Assembly (NCBI RefSeq): GCF_009494395.1
Contig: NZ_VZCB01000094.1
Span: forward strand, 18,715 to 82,714
Direction: 5' to 3'
DNA length: 64,000 bases
DNA from: Segatella copri
GTDB lineage: Bacteria; Bacteroidota; Bacteroidia; Bacteroidales; Bacteroidaceae
The notes under the pieces are model-generated. The model saw only the letters and a program-made list of their open reading frames with translations. It ran no database searches and had not been told where the DNA came from. The position numbers and the translations under genes are program-made. Positions 56,970 through 64,000 of this stretch are shown here, piece by piece (position 1 is the stretch's first letter; each line of letters starts with the position of its first letter).

Positions 56970-58715
56970 TTATAATACTTGCTCAAAGTGAATATCCTTA
57001 CCGGCGAATTTTCCCTCAGTACATCCTTTATATTGGAAACCTGGATTCAGGACGAACTTATCGTTTGGATATTTGGTCAGGAACACCTGCGCCTTTACAT
57101 TGTGTGGCTTAGCCAGATCCAGTCTGTTTTTCGGAACCACATAGAAGTGAAGTGTTTTCTTCTCACCATTCTGGTTGATGATGAAATCCTCTATCTTGTA
57201 GGTTTTTCCTACCGGATTCTTGCCATCATTATTCTGTGTGATTTCGGGATTGTAGTAAGGCGTATCTTCCGGATAGTTGCCATACTCATTACAGATTACG
57301 AATCCGAACATCGGATTGTCAGTCTGGAGAATCCATGGCTGACCTTTGGTGTCGATATTCTGGAGTGTAATCATTGGTCCGCGTTTAGGGAAACCGTAAT
57401 ATACCTTGTAGCCCCATTCGGTCTGGTCGCCGTCAGGGATAACTACATTTGTTGATGCATCGATGAAATCATACGTTCCTCCATCCTGCCATTCCTGGAT
57501 ACTAGGTGTAACGGTGAGTTTACCCATCTGTCCGTTGAGGAAATAGCCATAAACTACCATCTCCCTGTTTCTGATGGCATTTCCGTCAGAAGGAATATGG
57601 AAGGTTTCGCTCTTTTCTGTAGCTCCGCCATCTAATGAATAGTATATGGTGCCTCGGATGGCTTTGTTGGTCTCACGGAGATAGCAGAGATCATGAGATA
57701 TGATTCCTTCCTTATCAAAAGCATCCAGATATTCTTGGGCTGTCTGATTGCTCTTCCTGATGAATTCCATAGGATCAGCCACCTCCCTGATATCTTTGTT
57801 CTCTACACCAGCCAGATTCAGAGTGGTTGGTACATAAGTTGTACCTGCGTTGTTGTATTTCTGACTAGTAACGTCCTGGTTGTAACCGTTCTCATCATAT
57901 TCTGCCTCATCGGGGAAAACATAGCTGGCAGTAGGGATGGTATTGCCTTCTACTTCAATTCTTGTTACCTTTACCTGACTGGTATTGGCATCAGAACCCG
58001 ATTTGCGGGCAAAGTAAAAATGGAGCTTGGAAACAGCGCGAACCAGAGGAATCTTGATTCCTTTGGTCTTTGCCTCTGCTTCGGTTGTTCCAACATGATT
58101 CTCTACAGAAATGTTGGTGATGGCACGAGAGATAGGGAGACCTGTTTCTGGAACTTCTGTGTTCTGTGGATTACCATTATCTTGAATACCAAAAGTTGTG
58201 TCAAAGCAGATATTCTGCAACTCCTTGCGGGTGATGCTGCTGAACTCCTTACTACTCAACTTGTCTTGTATGTTGGTACTTTCTGAATTAGCCAGGATGT
58301 AGAGGTCGATATTTTCCACCTCTTTACCTGCTATCTTTCTTAAGAAACGTAGCTGCAAATTGTAGCTGCCATTAATATCTTTCAATGCTTCTTCCTTATA
58401 TGCGATAGGATTGGCATCTTCGTTTGTGCCAGATTGAAACACCCACACCTTGATGCTGTGAATGTCGCTCTCTGAGTTTGGGTCAGCTTTACTTTCATTG
58501 TCTGCGAGCATACCTTCCGTATGGCTTTCTCCAACTCTGGTGCCAGTAGCTGAATGGCTGGAGAAGCTGAGGCTCAGATAGGCATTGTCGCTTAGAGCTG
58601 TCTCTGTATTTTCGTTCTCTGAGCAAGATGCCATTGCGCCTACCATGAGCAAAGCAGCGAGTGCCGTACAAATCTGGCGGGTCATCTTGGTCAAAGTTGT
58701 TCTATAGCTAGTCAT
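56970..58715 (-). CDS. Fimbrial accessory lipoprotein (581 residues)
   Basis: The lipoprotein signal ends at Cys31 counted from this start (VGAMASC); ATG 58685 would give a shorter and equally good signal (Cys21). A first strand (AYLSLSFSSH) precedes TGTR (Arg60). Residues about 40-410 are fimbrillin-like (SIKVWVFQSG, VRAVSKLHFYFARK, REMVVYGYFLNGQMGKLTVT), ending at PSIQEWQDGG. A further C-terminal beta module of about 165 residues follows. It is probably a minor subunit between the FimB-like anchor gene upstream and the lectin-like tip gene downstream (24 bp). Confidence 0.7.
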   Translation of the reverse strand: MTSYRTTLTKMTRQICTALAALLMVGAMASCSENENTETALSDNAYLSLSFSSHSATGTRVGESHTEGMLADNESKADPNSESDIHSIKVWVFQSGTNEDANPIAYKEEALKDINGSYNLQLRFLRKIAGKEVENIDLYILANSESTNIQDKLSSKEFSSITRKELQNICFDTTFGIQDNGNPQNTEVPETGLPISRAITNISVENHVGTTEAEAKTKGIKIPLVRAVSKLHFYFARKSGSDANTSQVKVTRIEVEGNTIPTASYVFPDEAEYDENGYNQDVTSQKYNNAGTTYVPTTLNLAGVENKDIREVADPMEFIRKSNQTAQEYLDAFDKEGIISHDLCYLRETNKAIRGTIYYSLDGGATEKSETFHIPSDGNAIRNREMVVYGYFLNGQMGKLTVTPSIQEWQDGGTYDFIDASTNVVIPDGDQTEWGYKVYYGFPKRGPMITLQNIDTKGQPWILQTDNPMFGFVICNEYGNYPEDTPYYNPEITQNNDGKNPVGKTYKIEDFIINQNGEKKTLHFYVVPKNRLDLAKPHNVKAQVFLTKYPNDKFVLNPGFQYKGCTEGKFAGKDIHFEQVL

Positions 58716-58747
58716 CTTTTCTTTCTTTTACTTATACTTATCTTTTC

Positions 58748-59857
58748 TTATTTTCCCAGGTCGGTATTCTGTAGGTTCAGAACCCAGTTGTTTACCTTGA
58801 TTCTTGCATCCATGCTGTAGTTGGAGCTTGGTGCAGGTACGTAGAACACCAGGGTGTAGTGGTCCTGGCGGTCCAGATATTGCTGGTCGGTCCAGTCTTT
58901 GCCGTAGCGGTCGCTCGCACAGAGTGAGAGAAACCAAGGCAGGGAGTGGTTGAAGATAACCTTGCCAGTTCGCTTGTCTGTGATGACGATGCGTTTGTCG
59001 TCATAATCATTGGTTCCAATAGCCCCACGGCTCTTGTTGTCGTCTTTGGTCTCAAACATACGGGATGATGAGAGGTCGTAAACCAAAGCTTTTTCTACGA
59101 TTTCGCCTTCCACCTCTGTCTTGCCACTGTGGTTTTCTACCAGTTTCTTGTCGAATGGCAGATATGTGATTGACTTTGGTTTTACCTTGTCGCCCTTATA
59201 GTCGAGGAGGGCAGCAGAACCTTTTATCTCTACATCGAAGTTTTCTGCGGTAAAGCCTTTCTGGTCGGGTTCGAATGGAAGCATCACCACTCGGTATGTT
59301 TTGGTACACTTCATCAGACTCAGTTTGCCCTGTGCATCGTTTGTGCCATCGAAGCTGACGGTATCCTGGGCTGTATAGAGAGCTGTAAACTGCTTGTCGT
59401 TGACCGAAGCATCACCGTTCTTCTTACCCATTTCCTCTTGCAGATCGTCGATGGTAGAAATACCAGGAGTAAGCTGTGTGAATGTAAACTCAGTCTCATC
59501 GTCGTCAGCTCTGGTACCGGCAAGTGCAGGCTGCTTGTCACGAGCCAGGCAGACGAAGGTGTACTTGCCCTTCTGTAGGTCTGTGATTTCCATCTGATGA
59601 CCTAACTCAAACTTGTCTGCTGACTCTGTATAGGTATCAACGAATTTGCCGTTCTTGTCGAACACATAAACGTTGAGGTTCTTCACCTCTGCAGAGAATG
59701 CATCGGCTTCCTTAACATTGTAAGTGTAGTCAAATTTGAGTGACAACTTTGGGGTAGGACAGCCCGTTAGATCGTCCTTCATGCATGATGAAAGCGATGA
59801 CAGAACAATGGCTGAGATACAAACCATTTTGCAACAGTTTTTGATGAAATGTGTCAT
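58748..59857 (-). CDS. FimB/Mfa2 family fimbrial anchor lipoprotein
   Basis: This 369-residue protein has the lipobox SLSSC (Cys25) and the FimB/Mfa2 opening CPTPKLSLKFDYTYN, followed by LNVYVFDKNGKFVDTYTE and, near the end, LPWFLSL...YLDRQDHYTLVFYV, all typical of the family. In Porphyromonas the anchor fixes the fimbrial shaft to the outer membrane and limits its length. It lacks an N-terminal Thr-Arg cleavage site, as expected for a subunit that keeps its lipid. The C-terminus (IKVNNWVLNLQNTDL) resembles that of the major subunit. 32 bp separate it from the next gene. Confidence 0.88.
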   Translation of the reverse strand: MTHFIKNCCKMVCISAIVLSSLSSCMKDDLTGCPTPKLSLKFDYTYNVKEADAFSAEVKNLNVYVFDKNGKFVDTYTESADKFELGHQMEITDLQKGKYTFVCLARDKQPALAGTRADDDETEFTFTQLTPGISTIDDLQEEMGKKNGDASVNDKQFTALYTAQDTVSFDGTNDAQGKLSLMKCTKTYRVVMLPFEPDQKGFTAENFDVEIKGSAALLDYKGDKVKPKSITYLPFDKKLVENHSGKTEVEGEIVEKALVYDLSSSRMFETKDDNKSRGAIGTNDYDDKRIVITDKRTGKVIFNHSLPWFLSLCASDRYGKDWTDQQYLDRQDHYTLVFYVPAPSSNYSMDARIKVNNWVLNLQNTDLGK

Positions 59858-59955
59858 ATCGTCTGATATATTATGAATTCTTTTACTTATATATGTTGTG
59901 TGCCTTGTGACTCACGGCAGTTTGTCTTCCGGCATCTTATTTTTCTACTTAAGAG

Positions 59956-59969
59956 GTGCTTAAAAGCAC
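59956..59969 (-). other. Small hairpin in the major-subunit/anchor gap
   Basis: GTGCTT (59956-59961) and AAGCAC (59964-59969) pair around two A. It lies in a 327-bp gap with no gene, between the major subunit and the anchor gene. Confidence 0.3.
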
Positions 59970-60076
59970 AATAGGGGCTCCCGTCGTTTCACCTTATTAT
60001 ATATATAGAAGCAATCATAGAGTTCTTCCTTCAGTTCTGCGACGGCTATATTTTTCCTAGATGATTGTTATTTGGT

Positions 60077-60111
60077 AATCTCTCGGAGATGATTTCCATC
60101 CCCGAGAGATT
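60077..60111 (-). terminator. Stem-loop after the major fimbrillin gene
   Basis: AATCTCTCGG (60077-60086) and CCGAGAGATT (60102-60111) pair perfectly (10 bp, 15-nt loop), about 75 bp after the stop. On the minus strand no T-tract follows, so an mRNA 3'-stabilising or partial-termination role is likelier than full termination. Confidence 0.55.
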
Positions 60112-60184
60112 GATAGAATTATTTTATGCGTATAACTTCCTGTAAAGAATGTATGTTCTTTAGCTTGTGATACTTTGGTGCTGA

Positions 60185-61630
60185 TTACTGCAAATCAACA
60201 TCCTGGTTGTTGAGAACCCAAGGGTTAACAGAAACCTCAACATCGAGATAGTACAATGTACGGTCATCTGGACCACCATTAGGAACCTGGGCACCAACAT
60301 TAAATATGTTCTTTACCTTTAACAGGTAGATGCTGTTACGCTGAATAGTATTCTCTACACCGAGGTACTGATCCTTGATCTTCTGAACATAGTATGTCTT
60401 ACCGTTGTTGAAGACCTCAATATCATACTTCTTGCGGAATTCATCCAACTTAGCCTCTGGATCTGTTGTGTCTTCTTTAGCTGCTTTCAATTCAGCAATA
60501 ACTGTGGCTGCGTCCTTACCATCAAAGATAGCCTTTTGGTCTTGGTAAGCGTTGATGATGTCCTGGATGTTGCTATAGATGACCTTGTTGTAACGATAGA
60601 ATGTACCATCAGGGAAATCAGCCTTGTTCTTATAGACATCATTGAGAGTTACTGTGTACTCGAAGTACATAGAAGTTGCATCATCAGAGTTGTTCTCGAA
60701 GACATAGTCCTTATGTGACTTATCTGTTGTTACTGCATTAAAGTAGCCATAGTTCTGGAGCAAAGTCTTTGTACCGAACTCAGATGTTGGCTGAAAGTAA
60801 GTGATACCGGTTGGAATTGAAAGGTTTGTGCATTTTGCATCAGCCCACTGCTGCATAACATTTGTCTTGTTGGCAACATTTGAAATAGCATAACTAGTTA
60901 ATGCTACGCTGCTTACAGCCCTGATAGCATCTTCGTTTGCTTTCTTTTCAGCTTCTGTAACTTCTGCATCCTTAGCATAAGCCTTGATGGCTGTTGCCTC
61001 AGATGTTGGCTCGTCAATACGTGCGGTAAGACGATCAATCTTGATGATGTCGCTAACCTTTGCTGCAGTATTTGCATCCTTGTTGTCTGATGTGAAAACA
61101 ACAGTATGGCTGTTTGCCTTTACCTCTGCATCGTTCTCATTAAACATGGCGAACTTGTTAGCTGCAGAGTATTCCTTGGCAAATTTATTTTCAACTTCAG
61201 AAGTATAGATGCCATTAAGTGGTGATGCACTTGTCGCGTTAGCCAAGAAATATACGCTGTATTTGGTACCTGCAGTTACATCTTCAACAGGAATCTGAAG
61301 TGTTGTCTTACCATCGTTACCTTGTTGAGGGATTTTAGCATCTGCCCATGCCTTCGCGTCAATTGGGATCGATTTTGCAATCTTACCATTTGCTTCAACC
61401 AGATAGAATGTACCACTTGTTACATAAGATTCCTCTTTTGAAGCTTCACGAGGATTCTTCTGTGCAGTTCTTGTACCATTGCTGGTAGGAGTCTGAACGG
61501 TCAAAGTCATGTAGAACTTGTCTACCTTGTTCTGGCTGTTACTAGCCAAATCCTCACTGTCGCTGCAGCTTGTGAAAGACAAAGCTGCGGCTGAAACTAA
61601 GCTCATTACGAGCAAATTAACTTTTTTCAT
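60185..61630 (-). CDS. Major fimbrial subunit, Mfa1/FimA family (type V pilus)
   Basis: The 481-residue lipoprotein precursor has lipobox FTSC (Cys22), a first strand (KFYMTLTVQTP) and SNGTR (Arg54), matching the Arg cleavage that frees the donor groove in type V pilins. The body (about 60-470) has YVTSGTFYLVEANGK, a long polymorphic middle, and the Mfa1-type end RTLYYLDVEVSVNPWVLNNQ, the likely donor strand. It polymerises at the cell surface. It is third in the operon, behind a 161-bp gap with no clear promoter, and is followed by a stem-loop and long spacer, which suggests higher expression than the minor subunits. Confidence 0.85.
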   Translation of the reverse strand: MKKVNLLVMSLVSAAALSFTSCSDSEDLASNSQNKVDKFYMTLTVQTPTSNGTRTAQKNPREASKEESYVTSGTFYLVEANGKIAKSIPIDAKAWADAKIPQQGNDGKTTLQIPVEDVTAGTKYSVYFLANATSASPLNGIYTSEVENKFAKEYSAANKFAMFNENDAEVKANSHTVVFTSDNKDANTAAKVSDIIKIDRLTARIDEPTSEATAIKAYAKDAEVTEAEKKANEDAIRAVSSVALTSYAISNVANKTNVMQQWADAKCTNLSIPTGITYFQPTSEFGTKTLLQNYGYFNAVTTDKSHKDYVFENNSDDATSMYFEYTVTLNDVYKNKADFPDGTFYRYNKVIYSNIQDIINAYQDQKAIFDGKDAATVIAELKAAKEDTTDPEAKLDEFRKKYDIEVFNNGKTYYVQKIKDQYLGVENTIQRNSIYLLKVKNIFNVGAQVPNGGPDDRTLYYLDVEVSVNPWVLNNQDVDLQ

Positions 61631-61791
61631 AATCTTTTACTTGTTAATTTGTTAAAACGTTATTAATATTTTGTTCTTATTTATTTCCTAAAAATGTTTC
61701 GCATACAAATGGTTGGGTTCTGTTTTTAAACCAATAACAATCCTTATTATCTATAACTTATATCTTTTTATGAACAAATCTGATAGTATGC

Positions 61792-63240
61792 TTACAAGTT
61801 TGGAAGAATCTTTTCCAAGTTTTCTTGTGCGCCCTTGAGACCTGCAGCAGAAGCTTTCTCAAAGAAAGTCTTTGCCGTCTCATAATCCTCATTCATGACT
61901 GCAAGACAACCACGGGCATTATCTGCTTCAGCACCGTTGCCTGCCTTCTTGAGATATTTCTCTGCGCTGACCTTGTCACCACGTTCGATGGCAGCATAGG
62001 CAGCATTTAGGTTGGCAAGCTTATCTTCCGGATACATTCTTACGGCAACATCGAAGACATTGTTGAATTCATCGCTGCCCTTAGGATAACTCTGTGCCAC
62101 CATATACATCTCCTGCAGCGAAAGCTTCTGAGGACGTGTCTTGATGACCTTGCGAGCTTCTTCCAGATTGAAGGCCTTTACATCATACTTGATGGTGTAG
62201 TCCGTACGGCGCAGTCCTGGCCATACATTCTTCACAAGATAGCGGAAACCTTCTCCTGCTTTTGAAGCGATAGCCTTTTCTGTTTCGTCAGGAGTCAGGT
62301 TGCTGTTCATGATGCTCAACACTTGCTCTTTGGCTGGCATGTCATGGTTTTCTACAAAAATTCTGGTTCCTTCCCAATCCTCAGCTGTGCTTGTTATCGC
62401 AAACAGTTTTTGATCAATAGGATAGGTCTTCAACAGATAATTCCTGAGAGCCTGTGTACGGTTGTGCGCCAGTTTCTCGTTGTTGGCGTATCTTCCGTCT
62501 GGTGAAGCATAGCCGTGGAGAATAATAGATGTAATTGTAACATCCGGATCATTCTTGACGAGATCGATCGTCTTGCGGATAGTTTCAAGCTCAGAGGCAT
62601 TGTTGCCCAAGTCGTAAACGATATCCCATTTGTTGATAGGGAAGTTCAGTTTTGCTGAACCGTTTTCCTGTCTTCTCTTGATAGGCTCTGCCTTTGGCTC
62701 TATATAGGCATGATAGAGTTTATCTGGGGTAGAGAGTGCATTGCCCAAGGAGTTGAGGATGCCTTCGTCCAACAGTGTCTGGTTACAACCGCAGGCGTCG
62801 TGAGCCACGAGCATCTGCGAGTTCTTCATCCAGCTGCTGTAAGGAACGGTGTAAGCGTAGTGGATGGTTTGTGGCTTCTTGTTGTTGCGCTGTGCCACAA
62901 CGAGTGGGTTTGGGGTTGCTGTTTGCTGGTTGCGCAGATAGTAGATGTATCTTTTGCGTCCCATCACTTCTACCGCCGGCATCTTCAGCGTATCCTCTCC
63001 ACTGACAATCATCGGTGTATAAACCAATCCCTTGTTGCTGCCAAGCATCACCTTGTCAAGGTTGAGGTCCATCTGTACACTAACCTTGTTGCCTTTTTTC
63101 TTGATTACCTTATTGATTACCTGGATATTCTTGCCTTCCTGAATCTCATTTGCGCTTCTGTTGTCTGCTGAGGCAGGCAAAGCAAGCATCAGCATGAAGG
63201 CTCCGAGTAAGTTTTCTGTTATCTGATATGAAATCTTCAT
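61792..63240 (-). CDS. DUF3868 / OmpA-like protein with TPR-like end
   Basis: The 482-residue exported protein (signal about 1-25, MLALPASA) has a DUF3868 N-terminal region (about 30-150), an OmpA-like peptidoglycan-binding domain (about 220-290, ITSIILHGYASPDGRYANNE, NRTQALRNYL) and a C-terminal repeat region (about 380-482) that looks like TPR/Sel1 helices (LANLNAAYAAIERGDKVSAE). Genes of this kind often accompany Bacteroidales fimbrial loci. A cell-wall or assembly role is inferred. It lies 33 bp after the DUF3575 gene. Confidence 0.82.
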   Translation of the reverse strand: MKISYQITENLLGAFMLMLALPASADNRSANEIQEGKNIQVINKVIKKKGNKVSVQMDLNLDKVMLGSNKGLVYTPMIVSGEDTLKMPAVEVMGRKRYIYYLRNQQTATPNPLVVAQRNNKKPQTIHYAYTVPYSSWMKNSQMLVAHDACGCNQTLLDEGILNSLGNALSTPDKLYHAYIEPKAEPIKRRQENGSAKLNFPINKWDIVYDLGNNASELETIRKTIDLVKNDPDVTITSIILHGYASPDGRYANNEKLAHNRTQALRNYLLKTYPIDQKLFAITSTAEDWEGTRIFVENHDMPAKEQVLSIMNSNLTPDETEKAIASKAGEGFRYLVKNVWPGLRRTDYTIKYDVKAFNLEEARKVIKTRPQKLSLQEMYMVAQSYPKGSDEFNNVFDVAVRMYPEDKLANLNAAYAAIERGDKVSAEKYLKKAGNGAEADNARGCLAVMNEDYETAKTFFEKASAAGLKGAQENLEKILPNL

Positions 63241-63273
63241 AGGTACTTTCCTTTAAATGTTCTATTGTTGAAT

Positions 63274-63858
63274 TTAGAAAACATACACTAAGTTGAGTGC
63301 GGCTTTGGTTGGTCCCACGTAATGATGGGTCTTGTCATCCTCCAACTTTTCTCCGCAACTGGCACATTCAAACTTGTCAGATTTACTGTAAGTATATCCA
63401 ACGCCAAGTTCTGCTTCGAGGTTCCAGTGCTTGGACAGCACCCAGGAATATCCGTAAGCAACGCCAGCTCCCACAAACCATCCTTCATACCGATAATCTT
63501 TCAGCTTGGAAAAGTCCGTGCCCAGAAACTTAAAGTCTGCATTGACGTTACCTATATTATAGGAACCAGCAATGGTATGGAATCCTATAAAATGTCCCAT
63601 CATCTTATTACAGAACCAATATCTCGCCTCAGGTTGTACTAACCAATGTTTCCATTTCTTATTATTAGAATAGGTCCAAGGATTGTAATTGGCAGAGACG
63701 TCAAGGGTCCATTTGGGTGATAGCCCAAATTCTGTTCCAAGATTGATGGTGCTTGTTGCATCATACAGCAGATTGGTCTTTACGGCCACCTTTTGTGCCA
63801 TGGCTGGGCTTATGAAGCCGATGAAAGCCAACAGCACAAATAAAATCCTTTTATTCAT
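63274..63858 (-). CDS. DUF3575 outer-membrane beta-barrel-like protein
   Basis: The 194-residue protein has a signal peptide (MNKRILFVLLAFIGFISPAM, then AQ) and alternating amphipathic strands (VAVKTNLLYDATSTINLGTE, PKWTLDVSANYNPW, WNLEAELGVGYTYSKSD), ending in a hydrophobic strand with terminal Phe (ALNLVYVF), the barrel signature. It matches DUF3575, found at the head of many Bacteroidales fimbrial operons. The C-terminal CASCGEK pair could bind metal or form a disulfide. It is the first gene of the operon; its promoter is probably in the last 142 bp of the window, where I see no clear element. Confidence 0.83.
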   Translation of the reverse strand: MNKRILFVLLAFIGFISPAMAQKVAVKTNLLYDATSTINLGTEFGLSPKWTLDVSANYNPWTYSNNKKWKHWLVQPEARYWFCNKMMGHFIGFHTIAGSYNIGNVNADFKFLGTDFSKLKDYRYEGWFVGAGVAYGYSWVLSKHWNLEAELGVGYTYSKSDKFECASCGEKLEDDKTHHYVGPTKAALNLVYVF

Positions 63859-64000
63859 GATTTCTTAGTTAAAACTTAATAATATTATGGGCGACTTTTC
63901 ATCACCTTTTACTCATTTACTTTTACTTACACTTAAAATTTGGATCACTGCTGTCCCGTTTAGAAATCATCGGGCCTGAAAAGGCTAGGATATAGCCAAT
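63859..64000. other. Right-edge region upstream of the fimbrial operon
   Basis: These 142 bp hold no open frame of note. The outer part has ACTGCTGTCCCGTTTA, which could be part of a longer repeat cut off by the window. No inverted repeat or integrase gene is visible within the sequence given. Confidence 0.3.

Noticed and set aside
63859..64000. Invertible fimbrial promoter
   Set aside because: No inverted repeat pair or recombinase gene is visible in the 142 bp available; the question needs sequence beyond the window.

Overview
The window reads as chromosome of a Bacteroidota bacterium of the Prevotella/Segatella type (S. copri-like). The reasons are internal: most transcription starts show the Bacteroidota promoter pattern (about TTTG, 19-20 bp, TAnnTTTG), most genes lack a Shine-Dalgarno sequence, and the gene content (DUF3467, FecI/DUF4974 sigma systems, Mfa/Fim fimbriae, a PEP/pyruvate-binding response-regulator fusion) is typical of Bacteroidales. 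The species is an inference.

Layout. 1-5.6 kb: a partial DUF3737 gene, malate dehydrogenase (mdh) divergent from an Xaa-Pro aminopeptidase, rpsU, a Xer tyrosine recombinase and hpf. 5.7-18.7 kb: four tRNAs (Thr-Tyr-Gly-Thr), tuf, tRNA-Trp, secE-nusG, rplKAJL and rpoBC. 18.8-22.8 kb: an ECF sigma / anti-sigma / STN-domain outer-membrane receptor cassette, with an intergenic tandem repeat in front, interrupting the translation and transcription supercluster. 22.9-41.7 kb: DUF3467, the str operon (rpsL, rpsG, fusA), then S10, spc and alpha operons as one nearly gapless run to rplQ, closed by a strong terminator.

41.8-51.1 kb: a glycine-zipper lipoprotein, RlpA, a 1013-residue protein joining two receiver domains to a PEP-synthase-type ATP-binding domain, a GH43 glycosidase with a FucP-like sugar transporter (second tandem repeat upstream), and class II fructose-bisphosphate aldolase. 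51.1-53.2 kb: a small lipoprotein with a long leader and a DUF5106/thioredoxin-like protein, set among two short intergenic repeat families.

53.2-63.9 kb, minus strand: a complete type V (FimA/Mfa1-like) fimbrial operon in the order DUF3575 membrane protein, DUF3868/OmpA protein, major fimbrillin, FimB/Mfa2 anchor, and three large accessory or tip lipoproteins. The four polymerising candidates share a Thr-Arg site 29-37 residues after the lipidated Cys, which the anchor lacks; this fits maturation by proteolytic removal of the first strand.

The most interesting signals are the receiver/PEP-synthase fusion without a phosphohistidine domain, the fimbrial maturation pattern, two unrelated 21-22 bp palindromic tandem repeats with the same architecture, the repeat families at 51-53 kb, and a compensatory A19-U56 tertiary pair in tRNA-Gly.
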